This document shows, piece by piece, positions 35,901-47,965 of a stretch of 64,000 bases of DNA; positions within the stretch are counted from its first letter, which is position 1, and each line of letters opens with the position of its first letter. Source of the stretch: Acanthopleura granulata (taxonomy: Eukaryota > Mollusca > Polyplacophora > Chitonida > Chitonidae); NCBI GenBank assembly GCA_016165875.1, contig JABBOT010000001.1, positions 10,171,306-10,235,305 on the forward strand, read 5' to 3'. Made by a program: the position numbers and the translations under genes. The notes beneath the pieces are model-generated. The model ran no database searches, had not been told where the DNA came from, and was given only the letters and a program-made list of their open reading frames with translations.

Positions 35901-38002
35901 ATTGTCAAGAGTTACAGCAGGAACTACAAAAACTACAACAGTGTCTGTGGCAGAAGCAGGTGAAGAGCCAGTCCAGGGTGTTACCTGTGACCAGACATCC
36001 AAGGAGACACCCCCTCTCCTCATGTCAGGTATTGCAGGTATTGGTAGTGCGACCAATTCTGTATCATGTGTGTGTTAAATGATATTTCAACATGACAGTG
36101 TCCACTGCAATTGCTTGTGGCCTAGGTAAGAAAGTATTTCCCCCAACAAAGCTACCACCAATGAAGATGGCTAAAACCGATGATCTTATGATGGGGTGTA
36201 GGGTGGCAGTTCATAGCTCCACATACCTGCAGCCTGTAAGATAACACACAGCCATGGTATTGCTCTTTAACACCACACTGAACCAGTCATCCACAAACAC
36301 CAGAACTTTTTTCGCTGGCACGATTCTTTTTAAGAGACGCAGGGAAATACAACAGAACAGCCGTGTGTCAAATCAGCGATCAGTCACACCAAGGTTTTCA
36401 TAAACTCTTCCCTTATTATGCCTTTCTGAACTTTTATATCAGAGTGTGTAACTCAGGAAAGGTGAGGGTTGCAGTGTGAGTATTTTTTCTGAATGTTCTG
36501 ACTTTGGCCATACTCTGTAAGTATAGAAACGCTAATTCAATTTTGTATCCAAGATTCAGGTGCACAGAAAATGGTGGGGGCAGTTAGGGATTGGCTGTAT
36601 CTCTGAAGTGTGTTGAAGTACTGCAAGGTAATTTTGTGGGTATAAACTATGACAAATAATGGTTGAAGAAAATTCCATTACTTGTGGCTACAGTTAAACA
36701 GAGAAAAATATCATCCAATGAGCAAGAGTCCCCCACACACTGTTTCTATGGCGATAGGATGCTAGTACCTGCATTCCAGCTGATTTATTTTGAGAAAATG
36801 GTGGTCATCCCCTGATATTTGGATATGTTGTAGGCCAGGCATCTAGTTATATGACAGTATGTGTTATTTGGGCCAACGAAAATTAGGGAATACAGTTTTA
36901 GGAGGGTGTTCTGTGTGAAATTACTGCATAAATAGTGAGGATATTTTTTAGTGTTTTTACACCTAAATAGGCATACAACAGAAATGAGCAAAGCTATCCT
37001 TCGTGATCATACATGTTTCATAGTTATCTCCCGTCATTCCCTCGAACCTGTTCTTAACCTAAGCCTCCTTTGCCTCGAGGAAAGAGGGATGTCAGGTTAC
37101 ATTTAAATTTGCGTGGATAGTGTGGATATGTCCTAGTAAGTAACCACTGAAAATGGCTTTAAAATAAAAGTGTTTTTAAAAAAACTTTTCTTTAAAATTT
37201 GCTATGTCTAAAAAATCAGTCCCTTCAGTGGAGCAAATCAAACATGTGAGTATCCCTTTTATAAAAATTTTTTTGAAACTATGCAAGCTATAGCTAATTT
37301 AAAAAATTAAATTATCATAAAAAGGTTAAACTGTGTGAAAAACACACTTTACTTACATTAAATTGAACCTTACATGGTTTTATGTGAGATAAAACTGCAT
37401 TCTGATTTTTAACTGGTTCTGACTGCCTTCTTTTTCTAGCAGCCACTTGCTAATCCGACAACCAACAGTATTCTCAAAATCAGCAATTTCTGTAAATCCA
37501 CACCAGAAAGCCTCACAGAGTTTTCAGTGAATAACAGATCTATTTTGCAGGAAAAGTTATGTGCACATTAACCCCCATGGTCACTCTACATGTGTAAAAC
37601 TTGGTCATGTTTGTTAAAACATCAGCTTTTCTCTATCAGTTCTGCTGTAAAAGATTAATTAGTGTATCCTCTTCCAGACCAGGAAGCTTGTAACCAGTAA
37701 TGTACGCGCAGTTTGCAGAAGTCATGTCTGCAATCAACGTTATGTTAACGTACAAATGAGTAATACAACAGAAGTTATGCAATCATGTGAGGTAATCAAA
37801 ACCACATATTTTTACAAACTATCCTGTGGATACTGGAACATGTGGTGGTATTATATGATTGTAGATTGTATGAAGGTGTGCTGTCCTTGTTATGTTCACT
37901 GTGCAAGTCAGTGATAAAGTAAATGTTTTGGGGAATTTTTGTTTTAATTTCTGTTGACAGAGAACCAACCAAGATGCAGAATTTGAAGAGGATATGACTT
38001 AA
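29956..38002 (+). CDS. CCDC172: Coiled-coil domain-containing protein 172 orthologue, 10 exons, one apparent frame change
   Basis: Exons are 29956-30040, 31714-31799, 32110-32166, 32520-32636, 32841-33006, 33494-33595, 34026-34128, 35854-36028, 36126-36235 and 37961-38002. The start (DDLFQQIIQSEQRAE) and the next exon (SEIENCKLRIQETEED) resemble the N-terminus of vertebrate CCDC172, and exons 3-4 share LKTH. The rest is almost wholly charged coiled coil. Phases agree through exon 8. Within exon 8 the coiled-coil frame (QELQQELQKLQQ) gives way to another open frame (VAEAGEEPVQG) whose phase fits exons 9 and 10, ending DAEFEEDMT. One base missing near the A5 run at 35928-35932 would reconcile them, giving about 347 residues; otherwise translation stops at 36162-36164. 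Exon 3's acceptor (CCCCAAG) is weak. The vertebrate protein is little studied, with sperm-flagellum links recalled from the literature. Confidence 0.8.
30660..31330. repeat. Dispersed repeat family C, copy 1, in CCDC172 intron 1
   Basis: About 670 bp closely matching 62997-63659. Shared runs include GACCAAAATGTC, CATTATGTGTGACA, GCTATTAATTTGTTTG, TTAAAATGTGAACATATCAA, TTATCATGCTCCATGAAAGC and TCTGCACAAGCAGCCATGCA. Both copies are in the same orientation. No protein-coding frame or terminal repeats were recognised. Confidence 0.88.
34139..34886. repeat. 35/45-bp minisatellite, 18 copies, in CCDC172 intron 7
   Basis: Each unit has GCAGGCTAACTCGTACTACA followed by CTAATGTGTCATCAT. Twelve of the 17 periods carry an extra GTGTCATCAT (45 bp) and five lack it (35 bp). 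This predicts 715 bp between the first and last AGG-TAACT landmarks, which is the distance seen (34150 to 34865). The array starts about 10 bp after the splice donor at 34129. Confidence 0.95.
35333..35354 (+). other. G-quadruplex-forming motif in CCDC172 intron 7
   Basis: Runs of GGGG, GGGG, GGG and GGGG are separated by one or two bases (T, T, AT), preceded by GGT. This meets the usual four-run rule with very short loops. Folding is predicted only. Confidence 0.7.
36236..37960. other. CCDC172 intron 9, no other gene recognised
   Basis: Starts with a strong donor (GTAAGA) and ends TTAATTTCTGTTGACAG. No additional exon or repeat family recognised inside. Confidence 0.5.
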
Positions 38003-38516
38003 TTTAAATATGCTGAGTTAGAGGATGTATTCTGTGATGACCTGACACCTCCTCTGTAACATGAGGGAAGTGAAAGGGGACATAAATGATTGATCACTGA
38101 TGTAAAACTTGTCATCAGTAACGAAGCATTTGTGAAAGTTTTTGTATGTAGCTGCAACTTGTTGTGGGTACCATAGGTTAACTGTATTCTTTCCTTTCTT
38201 TGGAGAATTACTCTATTTGCTTCAAGAGGTTACTTGAAAAGGAGCATTGTTAGAGACAGATAAAGGTCACGAAATATTGCTTTGGGAAAAGAACGTTACA
38301 TTTTCCCTTACTTACATTTGGGATATCATCCTACCTTAAAAAAACCAAACAAAACAAAACAACACACATTTGTGAAGATTAGTGTACATTTACTTCTCAT
38401 TTAGGAAATTATGAGTAACTGTCTCAGTCCTGGATGAAATCTTAGGTCAAATCCAGCATATCCTGGTCAGATGCAGATGATTCAGTGAAAAAATAATTGA
38501 CACAATTTGTCTTAGA
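38003..38516. other. CCDC172 3' UTR and flank
   Basis: No AATAAA was seen before the SINE. The first AATAAA in the sense direction is in the SINE tail near 38770, which could supply the polyadenylation signal, but this is inference. Confidence 0.4.
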
Positions 38517-38783
38517 AACTGACTCCGTGGCTCAGTCGGTCAACGTGCTAGCTCAGCGCAATGGCCCAGAAGCCTCTCACCAATGTGGTTGCTGTGAGTT
38601 CCAGTCCAGCTCATGCTGGCTTCCTCTCCGGCTGTACGTGGGAAGGTCTGCCAGCAACCTTCGTTGGTCATGGGTTTCCCCTAGACTCTGCTTGGGTTCC
38701 CCCCACCATAATGCTGGCCACCATCATATAAGTGAAATATTCTTGAGTATGGCATAGAGCACTAATCAAATAAATAAATAAAT
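38517..38783 (+). mobile_element. Full-length tRNA-derived SINE
   Basis: The head has an A-box TGGCTCAGTCGG (38528-38539) and a B-box AGTTCCAGTCC (38597-38607). Then come the central body (TACGTGGGAAGGTCTGCCAG), the conserved core (GGGTTCCCCCCACCATAATG), GAAATATTCTTGAGTATGGC, and a TAAA-repeat tail. This is the reference copy for the family in this window. Similar cores are known in metazoan, especially molluscan, SINEs; the exact family name would need a repeat library search. Confidence 0.93.
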
Positions 38784-39570
38784 CAATCATCAGATTACTC
38801 TGCAATTACTTTTACTAGCTGCTGTGTAAAATGTAACTTGATTCATTACAAAAAAAACAATCAGAATGTTATACTGATATTATGTCCTCACATAATATTC
38901 TCTTCTTTCAAGCAAATATCCTTCCAATTTTATGTAAGGGCTATTCCCTTTAAACTTACAGAAAAGAATCGATCTGTTCAACATGTTATCAAAAAGTTTC
39001 TTTCCATGACCGAATATTTTCAGATGATAGAGTATTTTAATCTTTGACTCCACCACAGTACTTTTTTGAACTTCAACAGATTTTAAGAAATTCAAGTATG
39101 GTCAAGTATGGAACCCTAAGGTGAAGGTAGCCTGTGGTTTCCTATGCAAAGAATAGACAGTTTACGGTATTTTCAGTGACAGGAACAGATTCACCAAAAA
39201 GTTCTTTGGAAATCACATCATATGAATGAAATATTCAGAAAAAATACATGAAAGAGATATTTTTCATGTTGCTGATCAACACTTGTGTATTACAGAATGG
39301 TGTCAGAATATTTTTGGAAACACAATTTTCGAACCTCCCAACAGTTGGCTAGGATATACATTGAGAAATCAATGCAACTGCCCTTGTCCTTAGAAAATGT
39401 AGTAGTGAGGAGACACAGTTGCCACGGAATAATGCTAGGGTGACATCGAACTGGAGATATCGCTGTTGGCTTGTGAACTGACAAGACTAGTATCCACATC
39501 GTCTAAAACAGCACACAATTAAAGTCTGATGACTACCTAACACCGGGTTGTTGTATTGTTATGCCTTGAG

Positions 39571-39803
39571 TTATTTATTTGAATATTTCACTTATACATG
39601 GCGCCCATCATTAAGGTGGGAAGAAACTGGAGCCCAGGGGAGACCCACTACCATCCGCAGGTTGCCAGCGGACCTTCCCACGTACAAACGTAGAGGAAGC
39701 CAGCATGAGCTGGACTTAAACTCACAACGACCGCATTGATGGGCGGCATCAGGGTGTTAACTCTGTGCTACCGCGCTAACCAACTGAGCCACGAAGCCCC
39801 CCC
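39571..39803 (-). mobile_element. tRNA-derived SINE, near full length, reverse orientation
   Basis: On the plus strand it begins with the complement of the TAAA tail (TTATTTATTTGAATATTTCA) and ends with the complement of the tRNA-like head (AACCAACTGAGCCACGAAGC), followed by a C run. The body carries the complements of the conserved core and of GGAAGGTC. Confidence 0.92.
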
Positions 39804-41589
39804 CCCCCCCACCCTACCGAAAGTGAGGTAAAAAAAATAGGACAAAAACAATGTGGCAGAAACTCAGGCTTTACCTGTAAGTCATTATGATAAAGTTATG
39901 TACTACGTTTCAATTCAGCGTACTTCATAGTTTTCTTAAAGGTCTGCAAAAGTGTTTGAGTCCAGATCTGGACAAAAAGACAAGCAGAATTTTGTCTAAA
40001 AATTGAATACAGGAATTCGAAACTCGAGCTTATCTGTAATTATCCCAGTATATATAATCGTCCCCGGGGCCGCAGCGAGTGATGAAATCTGTATTTACTA
40101 TCAGCACAATAGGAGGAAGTCTGACGCATTTAATTGTTACCGTTCAATTTACAATACGGGAACCATGTTTTGCAAGGAAGTCAGGATATGCGTTAAGTTC
40201 AAAATTGGACAAAACGGCCACAGCGTTGTCGGAAATTGATTAAGCAGTCCAAAACTGTTGCATCAAAGAAGAAGAATTAAGAAGAATCAAAGACATTGCT
40301 TAAGACATAAAACTAAACAGTTATACAGTTAAACCAATTCTGCATAGATTTAATTTATTTACTTCGTTTGACTAAAACCAGAACTTCGTTTATGCAAGGA
40401 CAGGACAGGGGAAGATATTTAGTTGAGCCCCGGTCTTCATCGAAGCCAATAATCGTCGCATGAGTCACGGATTTCATCGAAGTCCACAATCTTCGCCTGC
40501 TCAGAAATGGGGAGTAAATTTTGCCGCCAAACCTTCCCTTGCAAGCAGACTTTTATGAATTCACATATACGTGTGCAATGAGATATTGTAGTCTGAGCTA
40601 AACTCTTTTTTTGTGACCGGCCATTGTATCATGATGTCAGTAAAGACATCACAGCACAATACTCCCTCTTTCTGCTTGTGGTAATTGATATGGGGCGTTT
40701 TCCATCCCTGGGTTACACCACGACTGCATGAATAATGATTGTAAACTATTGACCCCCCAAAATACCTATTACATGTAAATGTTCAGCCGTTTAGATTTCC
40801 TTCCCCTTACTAACACCGTGGGGGTAAAATTCAAAACAAATACCAAAACTCCTTGTAAAATATAGGTTAGGTGTACATCGTGATGCAAACATTTTGTAGA
40901 TGTTTTAAATTATTCGAATGCTAAGTTGAGTGAGTATTCAGGTAGATTGTAATCGGGTGATTTAAACTAGGTATAGTTTTGTTGTGAGCAAATAATTTTC
41001 GCCTGCTTGCTATATTGGGGAGTGTAAACAGATTACGTGAGGGTCAAGATATGGATTTGGAGTGCGACGTTTGTTTTAGCAGTTGACAGACGTTGTACAT
41101 GTGAGTCTGTTTAAATTACAAGTGGGGAATATCAGGCATTTTTAAGTCTGTCCTGTTCATGAAATGGATGGCCAGCCAGTAGGTGTTTGCGGGATTCTAC
41201 AGAAAAGGTTCCAAACCATGTCCCGCAACTTACCCAATACACACAAATCAGTTATAAACCCATAACTCTACCGGTTTACGCGTATTGCAAATTTATAACG
41301 ATAATATCCGATCGCAATAAACGAAAACACTTCAATACAACATATTTCCTGGTTTTATGTTCCGTTTAGTAAAAAGTAAAAGTAAAAGTTTCAGTGAAAA
41401 ATCCGTGTCCCAAGTGATCAAGTTGGTACTTCAGCTGAAATTTTATGCACTCTGTTTTGTTCCTTCTGCTCAATATCATGGTTATAATGTTAAAATGGTA
41501 AAAGTTTACAAGGCAATGGATTGCCATTTTCCAGCTACTGTTTTCTAAATTTTTGTATTTTGCCCTTGTCCCGGAAAAATTGTCTTTAC
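39804..41589. other. No gene recognised
   Basis: Scattered short frames (for example 40003-40239, 41187-41548) show no recognisable domains. A small block at 40430-40500 repeats CATCGAAG-type words. Confidence 0.4.
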
Positions 41590-42290
41590 TGTTACGATAT
41601 CGAGGTTTTGAAATTTGCTGAAAAGGGATTCAAGTGTGCGGTAGCCACATGGCCACACAGCACATGACGCATTACCCAGAGTATTTTGGTGGTAGTTGAT
41701 GTTCATGTAGCGAGTGAATTACGTACACTTTAAGGAAAAGCGTGTCGTGCGCATGATACATTTATTACATGTCCTTACCGTTCATGCCTGGGAAATGTTA
41801 ATAGTGCTTGTTTCAACCACTGTTTTGTGGTGGTGGCAGGCTGTACGAATACATCGAGCCATGTGTGCGTAATAATGGCTGACGCAGTTACTTGTCCCTA
41901 CCGTGACGAGGACATTCAGTAATCGTAACGGTAAGGAAATAAGTGTAACGGTGTGGACACACTTGCATTAAAAAAGAAAGATTTGTTCTATAAAAGACAA
42001 ACAGTATTTATTTACTCAATTTCTACTTGCATTTAACCCTGAGTGAAGGCAAAATATATTTCTTAAATGCAGTGATTTCTGTATTATTTAGATGTCCCAG
42101 TCAACCATGCTGCCGATGCAGAAGTACAGAGAAAACGTGAATTAAAGTCATATATAAATGAACGGCAACAGATAGATCCCGTGCAAACGACTTGATATAT
42201 ATTTTAATCTCTCCAGAGGACACACCTGACCTTTAGATATCTGTGTCATTACCGTTACATCAAAAGTCTTTACCGTTACGTTCACAATTT
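41590..42290. other. Cluster of TTACCGTTAC / GTAACGGTAA motifs
   Basis: Motifs of the form TACCGTTA or GTAACGGT occur near 41774, 41926, 41945, 42250 and 42272, with looser versions at 41594 and 41898. These contain the Myb-type YAACKG core. No gene was recognised next to them, so a regulatory role is only suggested. Confidence 0.35.
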
Positions 42291-42799
42291 CGCAGAATAT
42301 TATGTAATTCCTGTTCTTTTTGTTATTATGTATTCTTCGTAGTCCCTTCTTTCAGAGATTTAATTATCAGGAAAATGTTTTAAATTTGATATTGATAAAT
42401 TGAATTCTTGATATGTATAAATGTAAAAGATTAGTATTGTGTATGTTATAGATGTTGTATTGAATGTCCCCACTTAGGGCACATTTTCACAAAAAAGATA
42501 TGCAGGGATATTATTTGAATAAAGTTTGTGTGATTGTTTCCGTTATTACAGTAAAAAAACTGGTTTGCCTTTTTCTTATGATTGTCCACCTGGGAAGGAA
42601 GAGTAAAATATCATGAAATATGCCAAAAGAAAACTGACTGGGCTGTGAACATTGTACTTAGAGATACATGGAATGAATGACAGAAAGTTTGCTTACGAAA
42701 CAAATCTGGACTGATAGCTAACTTAAAATGGCACTTTTCGGTAGAATGACCCATATATTCTGTCGATTAATAAATAATAAGACATTTCCCTTCTTTTCT

Positions 42800-43620
42800 C
42801 CATGGACGTCACACGTTATGGACGAGTATGTGAAAAAATGAAGATCAACTTCCTGTCGTTATATATTCTCGGTATATTCGCAGATGAAGCGGCGATAAGG
42901 TTATGTAAGGACCAACTGCGATCCCCTCCAACAACAATCCATTGTCGAGTCGGGGCTCGAAATTCTTACAACCAGATGGTTGGGTAGGTCTCCGTTGTGA
43001 TTGACAGGTCCCACAAGCTATGTTGAAACTTCAAAGGTCCCCCTAGAGCTGCGTGGAAATTTGCGATTTGCATGTCAATACATCTCGGCTTTATTTGTCA
43101 ACAATCAGTCGGTTTTGGTTGACCTCCAGCCGCATGACCTACCTCACGAATCCGGACGAATTAAGCGAGTGGGTCGGGTCACCCGCAACAAACTTCCTTT
43201 TTAATGTTCGCCTGACCGATTTACCTGAAATGCGGACATACTGTACCTTGGAGCAAAAGAGTGCCAGCAGACACTACGCAAATGTTATCGTCTAAAAAGG
43301 GTTTGAGTCATATTCCATTACTTAGTTATATTGTGCTGAACAATGACAATTCTCTCACGGGGATAACATGCCCAAACAGAGGACATTTCAGAGATGCTAA
43401 GAGAGATCGCGGCAGTACACCCTAAAAGTGGAACTACTTCGGTAGATCGGTGACAATTTTCACTACCTCAGAAATGCTCTTGTAGGTCTCTGTCCGCTTC
43501 GCTACCAGATTCTAAAGATGAAAATGTCGACATGTACAAACTAAACGCTCACGACTGCAACTTCCGGAGAGGAATTTGCAAGGTCTTACACTTTTGGCAC
43601 AATTTTACTCAAAGAGTAAG
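42800..43620. other. GC-richer block with exon-like features, no homology
   Basis: Less AT-rich than its surroundings, with several CpG sites. Open frames at 42802-42987 and 43001-43295 have no recognisable domain. A strong donor-like GTAAGT lies at 43616-43621. It might be a promoter and 5' exon of an unrecognised plus-strand gene, but the evidence is weak. Confidence 0.3.
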
Positions 43621-43914
43621 TTTGCGTTCGATCTTGCTTCTCCTTATCTATTAAATGAGAAACAGTTTGATTATATACCGAGATAGACAACCTTTGTTGA
43701 CAAATTGGCGCAAAGACTTTTTGTTTTCCTTTGATAGCAATACAGAACAAGGTGAACAATAAACGGCATCTGCAAACAGACTGTAATACAAGTAGGTGTC
43801 TACGTACTCAAATCTACACCTTCTGTCACACCCGTGCTGTTTAGTGACTGGAAATTCTCAACGCGACTGCGGTTGGAAGTGCTGCGTCAGTATTCTGTAC
43901 CGCTCATTCAAGCG

Positions 43915-43985
43915 TTTGTGAGCGAGTGGTTGAGTGCTTGGGGTTTAACGTTGTACTTAGCAATATCATTCATATGACGAACATA
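43915..43985 (+). mobile_element. Possible fragment of a second molluscan-type dispersed repeat
   Basis: The stretch GAGTGCTTGGGGTTTAACGT, then TGTACTTAGCAATATCATTC and ATATGACGA, resembles a dispersed repeat (GTTTAACG...CTTA-CAAT...CATATGACGAC) remembered from mollusc sequences. No second copy was found in this window. Confidence 0.35.
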
Positions 43986-45958
43986 TGATGATGTGATGAT
44001 TTGGCTTTAATTTTTGTTTGAATATATTGCATAGTTCCATAGTTATACGTGCAATCGTATTGATCATGCGTGAATGACATTGTTTAGGTGTAATGATATT
44101 ATTCGCTGAAGCTAAACACACATGATGCCTGTTGATGCCAGAAAGCAGAAGCATTCATTTCAAACTTTTGGAACAGTTTTGCTTTGTTTTCACTTCAGCA
44201 GTTTATATACTACGTATAGGTTGCATGAGTGCATTGGTTTTCCTTACTATTTAAGTAGTAAATTTGTCAACTTCAACCCCTCAAATATATATCCCCACAC
44301 TTTCACGTGGTGGTATGCCAAACCACCACTAACAGCTCGGATTTTTCTCTACATCATATCAAAAAATCATTAGCATTTTGTCAACTTGATAACCTTCATG
44401 GGGGTGGGTAGTCCAGTCCCTGTGGTAAAAAGTTTTCAGTTGTTTCCAAAGCTGATAAAATCCTGATATATTTTAACTGGGTGTAAAATGACAGTATAGA
44501 AATTTATAGTGTATCAACAACCTGGACTGTCTGTGTGGCATTATCATCCAATGGGTGCTCCAGCATTCATCAATTCTGAGCAAAATCTTGGACCTAACTG
44601 GTAGAATCACGCATGTCTAACCCATACACTTTCTGGGTATTACTGAATATGTTTTGCTTTCCAAGTATGGTTCTGATCCAAAAGAGGGGAAGAATGTAGT
44701 GTACAAATCTACTATTGCTTTTTTAATTTGCAGTGTTCCTCTGTGTATTTTGGATAAAAGTTACACTTTTAGTAGTCACCACCAACAACAAGGTGTCCAG
44801 AGTCGATCGTGTCCAGGACCTGAACATTGTACTGAGCTTACAACAGGGAAACCATCATAACATACGTGTACTTATCTGGTGTCTTTCTCCCATTCCTTGA
44901 TCCAGGATATAACATGGCAGAAATGGATTGCATGTATTACCATAACAAGCATATCACACAAAATGACTTTTATTCAAGTTGAGAACATGGACCAACAAGT
45001 GTACATGTTGTTGTGGACACTGGGTAGCTCAGGCCATCCACTTATAAGCACATAAAGACAGTCTGAAAATTTCTTGTCCCAGCATTAATGGTTCAATTCA
45101 TAACTCATTATTTATCATTTATAATTTATTCCACATGACCAATTAGAACAACTCAGCCATCAGAATAAAGTTTCACACCCGGGCATGTCCTGTAATAATA
45201 ACAGTTATGTATATACATGTACCATACCTGTCTGTTACAACAGTCTGAATAACTGATTACATACAGAAGGAAAACGGGTAGAGTTCCAAACCATAAAAAC
45301 ATTTCTATTGCACAGGTTATCACCTGTTTTTTTTCATGTCCAATTATTTATGGCTTGTCTACAGTACCATATGATATAGTATTTTGACTAGGAACTGGCA
45401 GGAAATAATGCATACATCCTATAATAACCTCTCAGGAAGGTCAGTGTGCAATCAATGCACTTGCATGTACAAGCGTTTTAAAAAAATAAAAGATACAAAA
45501 TTTCCTGACTTTTCTGTGACTTAAATATGGTGTTATGGAAGGTTACAAATGCGGGATTGGTGGCTCTATACATATTAGCCTATCACAAGGCCTCGCAGTA
45601 TTCACTGCTCCATCCAGGAAGTGATGTACCTGAAGCCCATCTCCTCCTGTGCACAGAGTTGGCAGTAATTTCGCCCTCCATCTCCAGATGGATTGCTCAG
45701 CCTCGGGTAGAGTACTCTTGGGCTTCGGGTAGGTTGTACTTGAGCTTAAGTAAATACAACACATGTAACTGATAATACATGTGTACACCCATCTTCAGCA
45801 TGTTTCTTGTACTCTGAATGATACAACAGTTGGACTACTTATCCACTTTCGAATTCCATATTTACTGTCATTACCTTTTATACAGTACATTTACAATCCG
45901 ACAAAAATCAAAAGCTCCATTGCTTGTGTGTACCCTTTTACAAATAAAGCTATTTTTT
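43986..45958. other. No gene recognised
   Basis: About 2 kb of AT-rich sequence. Short frames at 44122-44373, 44654-44860 and 45527-45772 lack domain features or good splice context. Confidence 0.45.
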
Positions 45959-46192
45959 CCTGGGGCCAGGATCACAACTTAAGGCAGGCTTTGTCTTAAC
46001 TTGTGCTTTAATTCCTGAACTTAGATTTGAACTTAACACTAATTTTCAGATTTTTCATGAAATACAAAGGCAACTTGAAGTACCGGTGTAAAAATTCCTA
46101 CCATACGTCACAATTTTTGCACAGTGAAATGTTTTGAAGTTAGGACAAAGTCTGACTTCAGTCTAAGACAACTTTGTGTTCCTGGAGCCTGG
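45959..46192. mobile_element. MITE-like foldback element with imperfect terminal inverted repeats
   Basis: The left end CCTGGGGCCAGGATCACAAC, followed by GGCTTTGTCTTAACTTG, is an imperfect inverted match to the right end AGTTAGGACAAAGTCTG followed by CACAAAGT-type sequence and CCTGGAGCCTGG. The element is about 234 bp with no coding capacity. No target-site duplication could be confirmed by eye. Confidence 0.6.
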
Positions 46193-47261
46193 TTAGTACC
46201 TTGTATCTGTCACTTTTCATAGACCTTACCTAGATTATTTAAGACAGACAGCAACATGAAGGGAAGAAGTTACAACAACCTTGGGCCTGAATTTATCAAG
46301 TAATCTACGTCATAATTTTCAGGAGTTTAAAAAGGTTAAATCAGAACAGGAAAGAAGTCATATTGAAGTTGGTACATTGTTCTGCAGTAAAGACTCAATG
46401 TACACATTTTAAACTTCCCAGAGCTAAACATTGTCACTGTTTTCTGTGTTTGAATATTTGCCTTATGTCTTAAGATGTTTGATAAATATGGGCATTGTAA
46501 TTACAAATGCCACATAAGCAAAGCTGTTTTAGCTAGGTGGCCAGTCCGTGTGAATTCACATGGGAGAGTACAGGTCTCACCTTTAGCGCTGTCTGCGCAT
46601 ATCCTGTAACAAGTAAACACTGTCCTCTGCACTGGGTCATCCAGCAAGCTTTGTTAGCTCTAGCCTATAGTCTGTAACAGTTAAGTTCTGATAACAAATA
46701 CATGTAGGTGATGGGTTCTAATTTTCATCAGATCCATATCACATGAACATGATGAAGTCATACAAAAAGAATTATTCTAAAATATAACACGTATTCTTGA
46801 TAATACATTCATCTCAAGTTACATCCGTCAAGCACTCTGCTTTTTTCGTCAGAATTTACAATACGTTTATATTTGATGGTCATTAGAATACTGTCACATG
46901 AATCCAAATTAAGTAATCTGAAAATCTGACCACGGTATCTGGTAATTACAGGTGAGTATAATATCAATAATGGATTTAATCATACAAACATCATAAACAT
47001 TTTATATACATGTCCAGGAGGAAATGTCTCCAAAGAATTACAGATATAGTCATTCAACAAGGATAAAAGTATCAGTCAAAATTTATCAAAAATATCCAGC
47101 AACATTTGGATAGCAACATAATGACAAAGAGGCTTCCAGTAGGAATAAACATTTTCTCCATGAAGCCCATACAGTTACAAAATTATGTAATTTAACAGAA
47201 TATCTCTTTCAAATCGATCTTTCTTCTGGGAATGTTCCCTAACTGCATACTTAGCACCGTG
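46193..47261. other. No gene recognised
   Basis: AT-rich spacer between the foldback element and a SINE. Nothing recognisable. Confidence 0.5.
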
Positions 47262-47518
47262 TTTATTTATATTTGTTTGGTGTTTTACGACATACTCAGA
47301 TATCTTTAACTTATATATGATGGCAGTCAGCATAACGTTGGGAGGAAATCCAGGGCCCAGGGGAAACACATGGCCATTTGCAGGTTGCTGGCAGATCTCC
47401 CTACTATGACCAGAAAGGAATCCTGACTGATCTGGGTTTGAACTCACAACAACAGCAAAGGTCAGAGGCTCCTAGGTCAGTGCTGCGCCAGCACGTTAAC
47501 CATTTTGGCAATGGAGTC
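47262..47518 (-). mobile_element. tRNA-derived SINE, diverged, reverse orientation
   Basis: On the plus strand, tail complement TTTATTTATATTTGTTTGGT, core complement ACGTTGGGAGGAAATCC, then GTTGCTGGCAGATCTCC, TTTGAACTCACAAC (B-box region), and head complement ending near 47518. It is more diverged than the copies at 38.5, 39.6 and 58.1 kb, so probably an older insertion. Confidence 0.88.
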
Positions 47519-47808
47519 CACTACATTTATACAGCACAATTTGCATGAGTGCATGTCGTCTAATTATAAAACATGTTTAGAAAAAATTCTTTGACAAGAG
47601 CCCTGATTCTTAATAAAACATATACATGTATCCACAGAAGTGTCATATTGATAATCATTGTCAGGGTAAGTATTCAAGCGTAAGTCATATGCACATATAC
47701 AGCCTACAAACCTACAGGCAGTATAAATAGCTATATTTCCAACACAATTCAGAGTGCATTTAATACAAACACATTAAGAAACAAAATAATATGATTTCTG
47801 TAACAAAT

Positions 47809-47965
47809 GAGTTGTGATAAACGATCCCAAATTTTGCCTATCAATAAGTTGTGATAAATGATCCCAAATTTTGCCTATCAATAAGTTGTGATAAATGATC
47901 CCAAATTTTGCCTATCAATACGTTGTGATAAATGATCCCAGATTTTGCCTATCAATAAGTTGCAC
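47809..47965. repeat. 37-bp tandem repeat, four copies
   Basis: Unit contains AGTTGTGATAAATGATCCCA and AATTTTGCCTATCAATA. Copies differ by single bases (CGTTGTG, CCCAGATT). Confidence 0.92.
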
